From Pseudomonadota bacterium (GTDB lineage: Bacteria; Pseudomonadota; Alphaproteobacteria; Acetobacterales; Acetobacteraceae): 64,000 bases of DNA. The notes under the pieces were generated by a model, which had not been told where the DNA came from, did no database searches, and saw only the letters and a program-made list of their open reading frames with translations. This document shows positions 54,054 to 63,654 of the stretch, one piece after another. The translations under genes and the position numbers were made by a program. How positions within the stretch are numbered: the stretch's first letter is position 1; every line of letters starts with the position of its first letter. The stretch lies in assembly GCA_021849425.1 (NCBI GenBank), contig JAJZSY010000001.1, positions 1-64,000 of the forward strand, read 5' to 3'.

Positions 54054-54768
54054 TGAGCTGCAATCCCGCGGACTGCCACGCCTACTGCCGATCGTGACGT
54101 TTTGTCTGTGCGGAACCATTCTCTTCAAGTCGGCCGGGCTTGTGGATGCTGCTTTCGCGGGCGCCTCAACGTCCGAAAAGGCGTCCACAAGCCTTCACCA
54201 GGCCCAGGACAAGCATTCCGGAACAAAGAGCGGGAATTCCGCTCCCTCGGCCTACGAACCCGTGGCCAACTGGAAAGACAAGCCCCCGCCTCCTCCTCTC
54301 TGCAAGCCAGACCCTCTGGACCAGACCGGCGAACGCAAGCTTTTGCTTCAACTCAAGCAACGGGCCGAGCAGCTTGATTCGCGCGCCGCGGCACTGAACC
54401 GCCAAGAGGCGGAACTGGCCGTGGAAAAGGAAGCCATCGCCAAGCAAATAGCGGCAATCAAGCCGCTGGCGCAGAAGCTTGAGCAGATCAATGCCGCTCA
54501 CAAAGCCGCAGATCAAAAGAAATGGACCGCTTTGGTTTCAACCTACGAAACGATGGATCCCCGGAGCGCTGCACGCATATTTGACGGTCTCGATCCCAAA
54601 ATCGTCCTGAATGTGATCCAGCGCATGAGCAGCCGAAAATCGGCGCCCATTCTGGCCGACATGAGCCCAGAAAAGGCACAAATCGTTACAGAGAAGCTCG
54701 CCGGCATGACGGCCATGACGCCCAAGCCTCAACCAGTCGCATCCCTTCTGCCTGATGGTGCGCCATGA
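54043..54768 (+). CDS. MotE-like (MgtE N-terminal domain) motor protein
   Basis: A 241-residue protein: N-terminal membrane anchor ('LLPIVTFCLCGTILFKSAGL'), coiled coil (about residues 105-155) and a C-terminal MgtE_N/MotE domain ('YETMDPRSAARIFDGLDPKIVLNVIQRMSSRKSAPILADM'). MotE is a periplasmic chaperone of MotC in rhizobia. Order fliL-DUF6468-motE is typical of the alphaproteobacterial flagellar cluster. It overlaps the large downstream gene by four bases. Confidence 0.8.
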   Translation: MPPDELQSRGLPRLLPIVTFCLCGTILFKSAGLVDAAFAGASTSEKASTSLHQAQDKHSGTKSGNSAPSAYEPVANWKDKPPPPPLCKPDPLDQTGERKLLLQLKQRAEQLDSRAAALNRQEAELAVEKEAIAKQIAAIKPLAQKLEQINAAHKAADQKKWTALVSTYETMDPRSAARIFDGLDPKIVLNVIQRMSSRKSAPILADMSPEKAQIVTEKLAGMTAMTPKPQPVASLLPDGAP

Positions 54769-57086
54769 CCCGCTCCCGCATGGCCGCTGCCAGCAGGAAA
54801 AAATTCAGATATGTCGCCTATATATCGCTTGCGCTCGGCGGAGGTATTCCGCACGCAGCCTTCGGCAATTCATCGTCATACTGGTTTCGTATCCTGGTGC
54901 CGGATAACCTGGTGCCCGCCAATGTCGGACAATCCATTTTCGAAGAGGGAGGCAATTCTTATCTTGTATTGGCTGGCAGCTTTCCAATAAAAGCATATGC
55001 GCTCAAAAAAATAACTGGCAATCAGAAAGCCGCCGTCATTCATCTTCAGAATTCCACAGTTCTCAAGATACCGACACCTGCAGGGCAATCATTATCGACG
55101 CAGGCCGGCAACAGCTCAATCCATGTCAACCTGACCCAATCGGCGCCCCAAAACAACGTCAAGATTTCTTTCGACAAGGGCTTTATAAACCTCGGTTGCA
55201 CCGATGCCGGGCCCATCGTCACAATGGCCGATCCACAAACCGGAAGACCCTTGTTGATCGGTACCGTGACCGGGACAACGGCCTTGAGCGACGCGCCAAG
55301 CGGGCCAGGATATAGGTTTTTGCCAACATCCCGAGGCATTGCCGTCATCGCATCGTCCGATGAGGTCGCGCTGTCCCGTCAAGCTGGCGGGTTCAGCCTG
55401 GGCTCCCTGAAAGCCGGCACCGGTCTGCCAATCGGTAATCCGCTTCTGGTTCCTCCCCTTACTGCGGCTTCAAGAACACCCGATGGCCTTGATCTTCCAC
55501 GTTACAATCTGATCGGCCTACGGCAGCGACTAGGGCTGCAACGCATCGCCGTGACCCAGGCGCCGGCTCTCGATAAAGAAGAAGCAACATTCAAGCTGGT
55601 TCGGGTGATGCTCGCACTCGATATGGGCCCCGAAGCCATCGGCGCACTTGACCGGCTTGCGCAAACTCAACCACTGATTACAGAAGGCGAGCAATGGAAC
55701 CTTTTGCACTCCGTCGCGAATATCATTTCCAATAACCCCGCGGGGGCACTAGATAATCTCGGAAAAATCAAAAATAATTCAAAAATAAAAGACACACTAA
55801 GCGCCTTGGCATACGCCAAGAAAGGCAAATATAAAAAGTCCATCAATGGAATAAAGTCTGGAATAAATTATATATTATCTCTTCCGACACTAATAAGAAA
55901 TGGTATTCTTCCAACCGTTGCAAAATCACTTATAAATACAAGTAATTTTGATACATTCAAGAAATATATGAATTTTTTTCCAAAAAACTCAATATTTAAT
56001 TTTTATATTGGGAACTATTATGAAAAAAATGGCAATCTCAATAAGGCAATTTCTATCTACAACAATATCCTTCACACGCGAAATAATAAAGCATTTGGAC
56101 TTGCCAATTCACATAAGATATATCTCGAATACAAAACACATAAATTAAGCGCGCATTCCGCAGCCGATCAGCTATTGCGTCATGTTTATGACTGGAGAGC
56201 GGCGAAGCACGAATTAAATCTTCGCATGGAGGTGGCAAAATTGTATGCAAAAGCCAATGATTGGCCCTCCGCGATGTCAGAACTCAAGCATGATTTTATG
56301 CTATTTCCCAGCAAATCCAACAAAATCAATCGCCTTCGACAAAAATTATTTTCAGATCTAACGAGTTCCAACCAGTTATCCAAGCTCGGGCCATTAGGGT
56401 CAGCATCGATCCTCCAAGATAATATTGACCTTATTCCAAAAAATAATAATGAGTTAAAATATGTGAAATATATGATAAATAATTTTAATCAATTAGGGCT
56501 TCCAGAAAACTCAATTCCTGCGCTTGAATATCTCATACAAAAAAATGAAAAACCAGAAAATCTGCCTTCACTTGGACTAATGTTGGCAAATGAACAATTC
56601 AAGAATAATCAATTCAATTTTGCAAAGAAAACACTAGATAAAACGAACGGATTATCCAATAACGTCGACATAATTCAGAAAAGACGCACGTTATACAAGC
56701 TCATTTCAGAAAAACTGAATCCAACTGTAACGAACCACCCTTCCAGCAAAAAGAGTCACCTGATTGCTGAAGCAGATCACTCGCACACGCAAAAAAACTG
56801 GCAAACTGAAGAAGAAAGACTCTCTAACTATGCATCAAAATATCTCAAAAATATAAATAAATTGAACAAGAAACAGTCAGATATTATAAACCAGCTCGCG
56901 ACAGCGGCTTATAAAAACAATGACAAAAAAACAATTGATAATTTGCGCCAAACCTATCTCAATCGGATACTTCCTGGACCAGAATCAGCACTATTTCAAA
57001 TAATAACTAGCGAGCCTATTTCTAAAAATTCAGATCTTCAGGATGCAATAAGGAAGATTAAATCCCTTGAAGATGTCACAAAGTGA
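54765..57086 (+). CDS. Large exported TPR-like protein of unknown function, AT-rich second half
   Basis: A 773-residue protein translationally coupled to the MotE-like gene (ATGA overlap). A probable signal segment at residues 13-35 ('FRYVAYISLALGGGIPHAAF') precedes a beta-rich region (about 40-230) and then helical repeats resembling TPR ('FNFYIGNYYEKNGNLNKAISIYNNIL', 'MEVAKLYAKANDWPSAMSELKHDF'). From about residue 325 the DNA switches to AT-rich codons (AAA, AAT, ATA), giving a Lys/Asn/Ile-heavy protein unlike its neighbours, yet the frame stays open. No catalytic domain is recognised. It may be a periplasmic scaffold of the flagellar motor. A recombined foreign segment or relaxed selection could explain the composition. 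Confidence 0.75.
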   Translation: MTRSRMAAASRKKFRYVAYISLALGGGIPHAAFGNSSSYWFRILVPDNLVPANVGQSIFEEGGNSYLVLAGSFPIKAYALKKITGNQKAAVIHLQNSTVLKIPTPAGQSLSTQAGNSSIHVNLTQSAPQNNVKISFDKGFINLGCTDAGPIVTMADPQTGRPLLIGTVTGTTALSDAPSGPGYRFLPTSRGIAVIASSDEVALSRQAGGFSLGSLKAGTGLPIGNPLLVPPLTAASRTPDGLDLPRYNLIGLRQRLGLQRIAVTQAPALDKEEATFKLVRVMLALDMGPEAIGALDRLAQTQPLITEGEQWNLLHSVANIISNNPAGALDNLGKIKNNSKIKDTLSALAYAKKGKYKKSINGIKSGINYILSLPTLIRNGILPTVAKSLINTSNFDTFKKYMNFFPKNSIFNFYIGNYYEKNGNLNKAISIYNNILHTRNNKAFGLANSHKIYLEYKTHKLSAHSAADQLLRHVYDWRAAKHELNLRMEVAKLYAKANDWPSAMSELKHDFMLFPSKSNKINRLRQKLFSDLTSSNQLSKLGPLGSASILQDNIDLIPKNNNELKYVKYMINNFNQLGLPENSIPALEYLIQKNEKPENLPSLGLMLANEQFKNNQFNFAKKTLDKTNGLSNNVDIIQKRRTLYKLISEKLNPTVTNHPSSKKSHLIAEADHSHTQKNWQTEEERLSNYASKYLKNINKLNKKQSDIINQLATAAYKNNDKKTIDNLRQTYLNRILPGPESALFQIITSEPISKNSDLQDAIRKIKSLEDVTK

Positions 57087-57144
57087 TTCTTATTTATATG
57101 ACGCGATTCCCGTCCGATTTTCAATATGAAAATTTTTGCAGTTT

Positions 57145-57627
57145 TTAAGGTCGCGAACCGAAACCCAACATCTCTATCCCAGGATGATGCTCTGGACGGG
57201 CGCCCAAAGGCCACAAAAACCGTCTTTCAGCGGCGTCAATTGGTTTGTCGTTGATACTAGCTTCGCGGCGTCTCATCAGGCCATTTTCATCAAATTCCCA
57301 CTGTTCGTTGCCATAGGCCCGAAACCACTGGCCATCTGCACACCGGTATTCATACTGAAACCGCACAGCGATACGATTATCGGTAAATGCCCAAAGCGCC
57401 TTGGCAAGCCTATATTCCAGCTCCCTTTCCCACTTTCGTTGGAGAAACGCGATAATCGAAGTGCGCCCCACGAAAAATTCATCTCTGTTGCGCCAGGCGC
57501 TGTCTTCAGTATACGCGCCAGCCACGCGCACAGGATCTCGGGAGTTCCAAGCATCTTCCGCAAGACGAACTTTCAACGCCGCACTTTGCGAATCAAAAGG
57601 TGGAAAAGGGGGCTTCTGGACGGTCAC
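57145..57627 (-). CDS. NTF2-like / DUF1348 family protein, GTG start
   Basis: The 160-residue protein matches the DUF1348 (nuclear transport factor 2-like) family: '[32 protein letters not shown]', '[34 protein letters not shown]', '[22 protein letters not shown]'. Function is unknown for the family. GTG at 57627 follows GAGGTG; the frame opens further but overlaps the aminotransferase. It is the last gene of the minus-strand flagellin/glycosylation run. Confidence 0.8.
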   Translation of the reverse strand: MTVQKPPFPPFDSQSAALKVRLAEDAWNSRDPVRVAGAYTEDSAWRNRDEFFVGRTSIIAFLQRKWERELEYRLAKALWAFTDNRIAVRFQYEYRCADGQWFRAYGNEQWEFDENGLMRRREASINDKPIDAAERRFLWPLGARPEHHPGIEMLGFGSRP

Positions 57628-57655
57628 GGCAATCACCTCAAGTGTTTTACTTGAA

Positions 57656-58855
57656 TTAGACCAAAGCTTTGCAGAACTCCACGATGCGGGAACACGCGAT
57701 GTCGAGGTCCATGTCAGCCGCGGCCGTCGATAGTCGAATATGACCCGACATGGCAAAAGCTGTCCCCGGAACAGTCGCCACAAGAGCTTCCTCAAGCAGT
57801 GCGCCGGCAAAGTCCTCGTCGTTTACCAGCAGACGGCCTCTTGGAGTACGGCGCCCAAGGAGGCCTTTTACTGACGGAAACGCATAAAATGCGCCTTGGG
57901 GAGGAGAGCAGGAAAGACCAGGTGCCCGAGCGAGCGCGTCAACAACCCTGATGCTTCGCTGGTGATAGACAGCTCGGCGCTCCTCCAGAATGTCCTGGGG
58001 ACCATCGAGTGCAGCCACCGCCGCAGCCTGACTGATCGTTGACACACCAGCTGTCGAGCTGCCCTGCACAACCAGCATCCCATCGAGCCAATCGCGTGGC
58101 CCCGTGCAAAACCCCAGCCGCCAGCCAGTCATCGCATAGGACTTCGATACACCAGACATCGTCAGAATGCGGTCTGACAGGTCTGGCGCTTCGGCAGCCA
58201 GAGTTTTGCACAACCCATCGAAAACCAGGTGCTCATAGATATCGTCCGAGACCACCCGTAATTGAGGGTGTTTTCGCAACACCTCTGCAATGTCACGCAG
58301 CATGGCCGCATCAGCAACAGCCCCGGACGGATTGTTGGGGAAATTCAAGAGAAGTAACTTACTGCGCGGTCCAATCACCGCGGAAAGGTCCGACGCAGAA
58401 AGCCGAAAGCCGTTTTCCGCCGGGCACGGGACAAAAATAGGGCTCCCGCCCGCGAACTCAACGACCTGAATATACCCGGCCCAGCACGGCGCGGGGATAA
58501 TCACCTCGTCACCTTGTTCAACAACAGCCATAACGGCATCGAAAATTGCCTGCTTGCCGCCGTTTGTTACCAAAACATCCGTCGGCGCCACCTTGAGCCC
58601 TTGATCTCGTCCAAACTTTCGAGCGACAGCACAGCGCAGGGCCTCAGTGCCCGCAATCGGCGGATATCGTGTCTGCCCGTCAAGTGCAGCTTTGTGAGCG
58701 GCTTCAATGACGTGATTGGGCGTCGGAAAATCAGGCTCGCCGATGGCCAGCGAAATAACATCACGACCCGCAGCTCGGAGAGAGCGTGCAAGCGCAGCAG
58801 TTGCAAATGTAGCGGCAGGTCGGGTCCGGGTGACACGTAAAGAAAGCGGGTTCAT
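57656..58855 (-). CDS. Pyridoxal-phosphate aspartate/aromatic aminotransferase (class I)
   Basis: A 399-residue fold-type I aminotransferase of the AspC/AatA group. '[20 protein letters not shown]', '[33 protein letters not shown]', '[10 protein letters not shown]', '[15 protein letters not shown]', PLP lysine in '[16 protein letters not shown]', and '[13 protein letters not shown]'. It likely transaminates aspartate with 2-oxoglutarate. Its place behind a flagellin glycosyltransferase may mean amino-sugar supply or be incidental. Confidence 0.88.
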   Translation of the reverse strand: MNPLSLRVTRTRPAATFATAALARSLRAAGRDVISLAIGEPDFPTPNHVIEAAHKAALDGQTRYPPIAGTEALRCAVARKFGRDQGLKVAPTDVLVTNGGKQAIFDAVMAVVEQGDEVIIPAPCWAGYIQVVEFAGGSPIFVPCPAENGFRLSASDLSAVIGPRSKLLLLNFPNNPSGAVADAAMLRDIAEVLRKHPQLRVVSDDIYEHLVFDGLCKTLAAEAPDLSDRILTMSGVSKSYAMTGWRLGFCTGPRDWLDGMLVVQGSSTAGVSTISQAAAVAALDGPQDILEERRAVYHQRSIRVVDALARAPGLSCSPPQGAFYAFPSVKGLLGRRTPRGRLLVNDEDFAGALLEEALVATVPGTAFAMSGHIRLSTAAADMDLDIACSRIVEFCKALV

Positions 58856-58886
58856 CCCGCCTCAGCACCACACCCGACCAAAATAT

Positions 58887-61076
58887 TCAAGTGCATGCGC
58901 CGAGTTGGCAGCATTCCTTCCAAGCGCTCCTTAGCGCGTTCCCAAGATTTCGTCCGAAGCGCGGGGCATCACAAAGTGGGCTTTCCAAAACCCGCTGCCG
59001 GAGACCCGCACGAAGGCTCGCTAGGGCTTCCAGATCCGACGCCATCGCAACGGCCTTATCAACATAGGAATCCGTACTATCGGTCACGCAATCACAAAGA
59101 CCGACATTGGAAAGATGGCTGACTGAGTGCCGCGCAGCAAAAAAGTCTCCAGCTAGTGTGATGACAGGAACCCCCATGAACAAAGCTTCGCACGTCGTCA
59201 ATCCGCCAGAATAAGGTATCGGATCTAGAGCAACATCAACATCTTGATATCCACTTATAAATTGATGGTGCCCAGCACGCCCCCGCAATTCAAGTCGGTC
59301 AAGATTTATGCCAATTTCAGCTGCCCGCTTTAGAAACCTATCCGGAACACCAACTTCAGAAAATTGTGGGCATCGCAAAATTAGCCGTGAATTTGGAAGG
59401 TGAGACAAAACTCTTCCCCACAGAGAGAGAGATTCGTCAGTAATTTTTGAAAGATTATTAAAGCAACCGAAAGTAACATATCCATTTGCACGGGCAGGAA
59501 GCGCCGTAACTGAAGGCGGGTCAGGTGGCGGCGAGTAACAAACATAGCCATCAGGGAGCCGCAACAAACGTTCTGTGTAAAACTGCTCATAACCCACAGG
59601 CGTTTCCCACCGGTCCGTGAGTATCCAGTCCACACGCTTCATACCCGTTGTAGATGCTTGTGTGCCAACCCACTTTATTTGAACCGGCGAAGGCCGGTAA
59701 GCCAAAGCACCCAATAAACCACCGTCACCGATACCGCTTAGGTCAATAAGGATATCAATCATATTCTCGGCGATCAACTCTGCAATCTCTCTGACCCCCA
59801 TGCCAGTGCATTCGTGCCATGACGCACAGAAGCCAGAAAGTCTTTTTGCAAACCGATCGTGGTCAGTATAGTGCCCGAAGCAATGCAGCTCGAACATTGA
59901 CCAATCCAAATTTTCTAGCCCAGCGAAAGTAAGCCAACCAACAGGATGCTGCCTCAATGTATGTGAGAGAACTCCCACCCGCAGAACCTTGTCGGGTCGG
60001 AAATCAGTTATCTTTGCGAGGGGAGGACATTCTTCGGGTAGCGTGGAAGCTAATCTCCGCATAGCGGCAAAGAGATCACCAGCTGTTGTACCGTATTTAT
60101 AAGGAAGCAAAGTACTTTCCGTTTGATACAACAAACCTTTTTCTGCGTAAGGAGCCGCAGTTTCAATATCATCAATTGAACCTGAAATATTACCAGAAGA
60201 TGCACGAATAGTAGCACGATTAAGCAGAACAGTTGAAGCACTTTCAGGTGGAATTATTAATGAGTCTAATAGATCAGCCGCCTCTCCATATCGATATTGC
60301 CGACCAAGAGAAACGGCCAAATCATTTGTTATATCGATATCCCCCGGCCGGTGCTTGAGTGCATCTCGGAGAAAAAGTTCTGCCCGCTCAGGCTCTTGGC
60401 AAGATAATTCGAAATCCGCATGAAGTTGGAGTAAGTCAGGATCCCCGGGCTGAAGCTTTAACGCCGCTTCTGAAAATGCAATCGCCTCCTGAAGATAGCC
60501 CAGGCGACGCGATTTCCGCGCCTCAAGGGCAAGCTGTACGGCGGGTGTCCATTGGGGTACCTCAACCGAGATATCAGAACTACCGGACACTACCGCAAGG
60601 ACGTCACTGTGCATCATTGCATACCGAAAACAATGTGGGGCTAATACGCCTGCTCGAGTGACAGCCTCAAGGGATAATCCAACAACTCCAAGTGCAAGAC
60701 ACGCAATCGAAAATGCATGCCATGCCTCATCATTATCTGGCGCCCGCCTGGTAGCTTCCTCAAGATATGAAAATGCTTCAAGAGGATCATTGTTTCGCAG
60801 CGCCAAAACACCCGCAGCAATGAACGGTTCATTACGACATATAGGCAAAGATGTCGCCCTGCGATAATATTCCCGGGCCTCTACAATCTTGTTTTGCCCA
60901 CGCATATATTGCGCAAGCCTAATCCATGGCTCATCCCAACTGGGAGCAACGTAAGCTGCCATTTCAAGTAAACACAGCGGAGATTTATCAGAGCAATCTA
61001 CCTCAGCAGCTAACGCCATCGCTATAAAATCGGCCGCCCGCCGTCTATCTTCCGCCACCACGGCACGCCCGTTCAT
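58887..61076 (-). CDS. SPINDLY/OGT-type O-GlcNAc transferase with TPRs (probable flagellin glycosyltransferase)
   Basis: The 729-residue protein has N-terminal TPR-type repeats (about residues 30-330, e.g. 'SWDEPWIRLAQYMRGQNKIVEAREYYRRA', 'PDNDEAWHAFSIACLALG') and a C-terminal GT41 domain (about 355-715): 'RVGVLSHTLRQHPVGWL', 'FGCFNNLSKITDESLSLWGRVLSHLPNSRLIL' and 'DPIPYSGGLTTCEALFMGVPVITLAGDFFAARHSVSHLSNVGL'. Such enzymes glycosylate flagellin in several bacteria, and flagellin lies nearby on the same strand. ATG at 61076 begins five bases after the preceding TPR gene; the open frame upstream is overlap. Confidence 0.88.
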   Translation of the reverse strand: MNGRAVVAEDRRRAADFIAMALAAEVDCSDKSPLCLLEMAAYVAPSWDEPWIRLAQYMRGQNKIVEAREYYRRATSLPICRNEPFIAAGVLALRNNDPLEAFSYLEEATRRAPDNDEAWHAFSIACLALGVVGLSLEAVTRAGVLAPHCFRYAMMHSDVLAVVSGSSDISVEVPQWTPAVQLALEARKSRRLGYLQEAIAFSEAALKLQPGDPDLLQLHADFELSCQEPERAELFLRDALKHRPGDIDITNDLAVSLGRQYRYGEAADLLDSLIIPPESASTVLLNRATIRASSGNISGSIDDIETAAPYAEKGLLYQTESTLLPYKYGTTAGDLFAAMRRLASTLPEECPPLAKITDFRPDKVLRVGVLSHTLRQHPVGWLTFAGLENLDWSMFELHCFGHYTDHDRFAKRLSGFCASWHECTGMGVREIAELIAENMIDILIDLSGIGDGGLLGALAYRPSPVQIKWVGTQASTTGMKRVDWILTDRWETPVGYEQFYTERLLRLPDGYVCYSPPPDPPSVTALPARANGYVTFGCFNNLSKITDESLSLWGRVLSHLPNSRLILRCPQFSEVGVPDRFLKRAAEIGINLDRLELRGRAGHHQFISGYQDVDVALDPIPYSGGLTTCEALFMGVPVITLAGDFFAARHSVSHLSNVGLCDCVTDSTDSYVDKAVAMASDLEALASLRAGLRQRVLESPLCDAPRFGRNLGNALRSAWKECCQLGACT

Positions 61077-61080
61077 AGAA

Positions 61081-61866
61081 TCAAACAGTCCGCGGTAAAG
61101 AGCGCGTCGCGGCGTTAAATAATGTTGTCGCCTCCTCCCAATTACCTGTATTTGTGGCCACCTGTACGGCAAGAAGGCAAGTATCAAGATTGGCAATGCC
61201 GTCAATAATAAGATCGCTGATAAGAGATGAGGCTTCCTCAAAGGCACCACGCGCAAGGAGTGAAGAAATCAAGACATGCGTGAGTTCCAATTTCTGTGTT
61301 TGATCTCCATCAGCACGAGACCCAAATCGATCAAGGGCCGCCTTCGTAGCGATTTCCGCCTCACCAGGAGCCGACCGCGCTAAAGCACGTAAAATTTGTA
61401 GATTATCTGGCATATCGACCAAAGCCTCACGCAAGCAAACAACTCCTTCGTCTTCCTGCCCGAGTTCTAGCAATGCTCGACCAAGCATAGATTTCGAAGT
61501 CGCATCTCGTGGATTAAAGGTAATTGCTTCCGCTGACGCTTTTGCGGCCTCGATCCAATCATGTTCATCGAGGCTGATCTCAGCGGTCATGCGTAGCAAA
61601 AGCGGATGACCAGGATGCTCAATAAGCGCATCCGCCACGATCTGTTTGGCGCGACCGCGATCACCCAGGCTAAATTGAATCATGGCTTCAAGCACCGCAA
61701 TCATACCAAAATCTTCGCCAAGGCGCCTCAACGACGGCAATAGAAGCGCGGCGGCATTCAACTGTCCGCGCTCAATCAACTGCCGCACTCGATTTCGAAT
61801 TATTTCATGCGTACTCGGTCTTACAGATATAAATTCGAACGGAATATTGCTTTCTACTTCATTCAT
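61081..61866 (-). CDS. TPR-repeat protein next to flagellin glycosyltransferase
   Basis: A 261-residue protein with no signal peptide, made of helical repeats ('NRVRQLIERGQLNAAALLLPSLRRLG', 'HPLLLRMTAEISLDEHDWIEAAKASAEAI', 'DATSKSMLGRALLELGQEDEGVVCLREAL'). It starts after AAGGAAC and ends four bases before the OGT gene, so the two are surely co-translated and may form a complex that presents the substrate. No enzymatic domain is seen. Confidence 0.75.
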   Translation of the reverse strand: MNEVESNIPFEFISVRPSTHEIIRNRVRQLIERGQLNAAALLLPSLRRLGEDFGMIAVLEAMIQFSLGDRGRAKQIVADALIEHPGHPLLLRMTAEISLDEHDWIEAAKASAEAITFNPRDATSKSMLGRALLELGQEDEGVVCLREALVDMPDNLQILRALARSAPGEAEIATKAALDRFGSRADGDQTQKLELTHVLISSLLARGAFEEASSLISDLIIDGIANLDTCLLAVQVATNTGNWEEATTLFNAATRSLPRTV

Positions 61867-61916
61867 TTTATGTTCCTTTTGAACATCTTTATTTTTCCTC
61901 GACGTACTCGATTATA

Positions 61917-62789
61917 CTATGCAGTAAGAGAACTGGCTTGAACAGCAAGAGAGATCAGGTTAGCCGATGCACCATTACCACCCATTTGACTCGCTTGGGT
62001 CACGGCTAGGAAACGGTCTGTAAAAGACTGCACAAAATTCTTGTCCTGAAATTTCGTTACGTCCAGGCGACTATTTATCGCTTGCTCTTGTGCATTTAGA
62101 GGCTGAAACGCTATTTGCTGGGGTAATCCGAGCGCTGTTGTGACAACCGATCGCATGACAGCGTCACCTAGAATTTGCGTGGCGTTCGTAAATTTTGAGG
62201 CATTTTGAATAAAATAAAGGGCATTAGATAAACCAGGCGTTTGCTTATCAAGAGACTGACGCCATAATACCTCTGCATAAGCATTTGTCAAAGTTGAGAT
62301 TGTTGACTGCTTTTTAATTACTGACAGCCCCTGCGAGTAAAATTGATATAGCTGTGCTGTTGCCAGCCATTGCGTGTTCGTTGAGGCTAATTGATTTGCG
62401 AGACCGTTGGGGTCTTTTGGATTCGATAGCAACGCCTTTTGCGCAAGCGCCGGAAATCCTGCCTCTGCACCCAGTCCATTTGCAGTCAGAAGTACCTTTA
62501 GAACTGTTGGATTTGATAATAGTTCTTTAGGTGATTTTGCTTTGTTAACCGCCTTTGTAAAAGCGGCGATATCCCTCTGAACTTGAGGAGTTTTAGCCTG
62601 CGCTTGGATATCTTTGGTCTCATTCCGCTGCGCGATGTCGAGGGCAAGGATGGGATTTTGTGAGCTAAATGTTGTTGCGCCTACTGTTCCACCGTAACTC
62701 GCCTGAAGCAGAGATACTGTGTTGGATGATGAACCAACGCCGGATGCCGCAAATAGCGAATTTATGTTGGACGAAAACGAAACAGACAC
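61917..62789 (-). CDS. DUF1217 flagellar protein
   Basis: A 290-residue protein of the DUF1217 type found near alphaproteobacterial flagellin genes ('QNPILALDIAQRNETKDIQAQAKTPQVQRDIAAFTKAVNKAKSPKELLSNPTVLKVLL'-like helical core; 'AEVLWRQSLDKQTPGLSNALYF'). The pattern suggests an export-linked helical protein. Its precise role is unknown. It follows flaF by 21 bases. Confidence 0.78.
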   Translation of the reverse strand: MSVSFSSNINSLFAASGVGSSSNTVSLLQASYGGTVGATTFSSQNPILALDIAQRNETKDIQAQAKTPQVQRDIAAFTKAVNKAKSPKELLSNPTVLKVLLTANGLGAEAGFPALAQKALLSNPKDPNGLANQLASTNTQWLATAQLYQFYSQGLSVIKKQSTISTLTNAYAEVLWRQSLDKQTPGLSNALYFIQNASKFTNATQILGDAVMRSVVTTALGLPQQIAFQPLNAQEQAINSRLDVTKFQDKNFVQSFTDRFLAVTQASQMGGNGASANLISLAVQASSLTA

Positions 62790-62810
62790 AGATTGCTCCG
62801 TAGCTTTATG

Positions 62811-63152
62811 TTACGCCCTACCACTCAAGCCATTTGCAAAATTATCGCAAATTGTTGCAATGAAATCAACGTCTATGGTTTCTAAATTCATCTGTCTAAG
62901 AACAGTGTTTGCAACAGATACAATTTGAACTCGCAATGATTCTGGTAATGGATTTAGTGGGTCTAGATTTGTAGCTAAAACTGTTTGCCAAACTCTTCTT
63001 GCTGTAGCCAGCGCCTTGACACGTTCAAGTTCATTATCTGCCGACCGTAATAACACACTGACGCTACGAAAGACCTCTGCGTCCTGCTGCCGCTGATCAC
63101 GGAGGCTATTGGCGGACTCGTAAGCTTTAAGAGCTTTTGCTTGATAAGACAT
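62811..63152 (-). CDS. flaF: Flagellar biosynthesis regulator FlaF
   Basis: A 113-residue protein ('SYQAKALKAYESANSLRDQRQQDAEVFRSVSVLL', 'ARRVWQTVLATNLDPLNPLPESLR', 'RQMNLETIDVDFIATICDNFANGL'). In Caulobacter FlaF is needed for flagellin synthesis and works with FlbT. ATG at 63152 follows AAAGGGATC. Located between flbT and the DUF1217 gene. Confidence 0.9.
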   Translation of the reverse strand: MSYQAKALKAYESANSLRDQRQQDAEVFRSVSVLLRSADNELERVKALATARRVWQTVLATNLDPLNPLPESLRVQIVSVANTVLRQMNLETIDVDFIATICDNFANGLSGRA

Positions 63153-63185
63153 CGATGATCCCTTTTGGTGACCCACATTTCGTTA

Positions 63186-63584
63186 TCACTGACATGACCC
63201 CAGGACCGCTGCCTCGTGCCGCATGATCCTCCGTGACAATTTTAGAGCTTCGTAACAATCATCTGCCTTCGCACATTCAAGCGCCCGGTCTAGAATTTCC
63301 CGGGCTAGGGGGGAGGTGGTTGCCTGCTTGAACTGCTCGATAAGCTCACGCGCCCTTAAAAGGGCAGATTCACGTTCTTCAGTTGTTCCAATATATGCAG
63401 TTTGTAGAGCAAAATATATCTGCTTCGCTGGCGTATTTACTTCATCCGGACGTAGTATTTGCTTTCCGAACATGAAGCGAGCCTTCGCGGTTAGCTCTAT
63501 CCGCGATTTTGTGCGGAAGCGGATCGGTGCGCCATTCAAAACCATGATATCGCCTTGGCGAAGCTCCAGCACCAGAACCGACAT
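63186..63584 (-). CDS. flbT: Flagellin mRNA regulator FlbT
   Basis: A 132-residue post-transcriptional regulator that binds the flagellin mRNA leader. 'VLELRQGDIMVLNGAPIRFRTKSRIELTAKARFMFGKQI', 'PAKQIYFALQTAYIGTTEERESALLRARELI' and 'ALKLSRRIMRHEAAVLG' are typical. AAAGGATACTCGA precedes the ATG. It comes 71 bases after the flagellin stop. Confidence 0.92.
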   Translation of the reverse strand: MSVLVLELRQGDIMVLNGAPIRFRTKSRIELTAKARFMFGKQILRPDEVNTPAKQIYFALQTAYIGTTEERESALLRARELIEQFKQATTSPLAREILDRALECAKADDCYEALKLSRRIMRHEAAVLGSCQ

Positions 63585-63614
63585 TCGAGTATCCTTTTTA
63601 AGGCGGGAGACGGA

Positions 63615-63641
63615 GCCGGCCTGCCTAGTCTCCAGGCCGGC
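63615..63641 (-). terminator. Hairpin between flagellin and flbT
   Basis: GCCGGCCTG and CAGGCCGGC pair perfectly (9 bp) around a nine-base loop, just after the flagellin stop on the minus strand. No T-run follows, so it may be an attenuator or an mRNA-stabilising element that lowers read-through into flbT. Confidence 0.5.
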
Positions 63642-63654
63642 CCCTGGCTGATGG

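Noticed and set aside
57100-57140. A/T-rich hairpin as terminator after the 773-residue gene
   Set aside because: The TTTTCA/TGAAAA stem is only six weak pairs in AT-rich DNA and could occur by chance.
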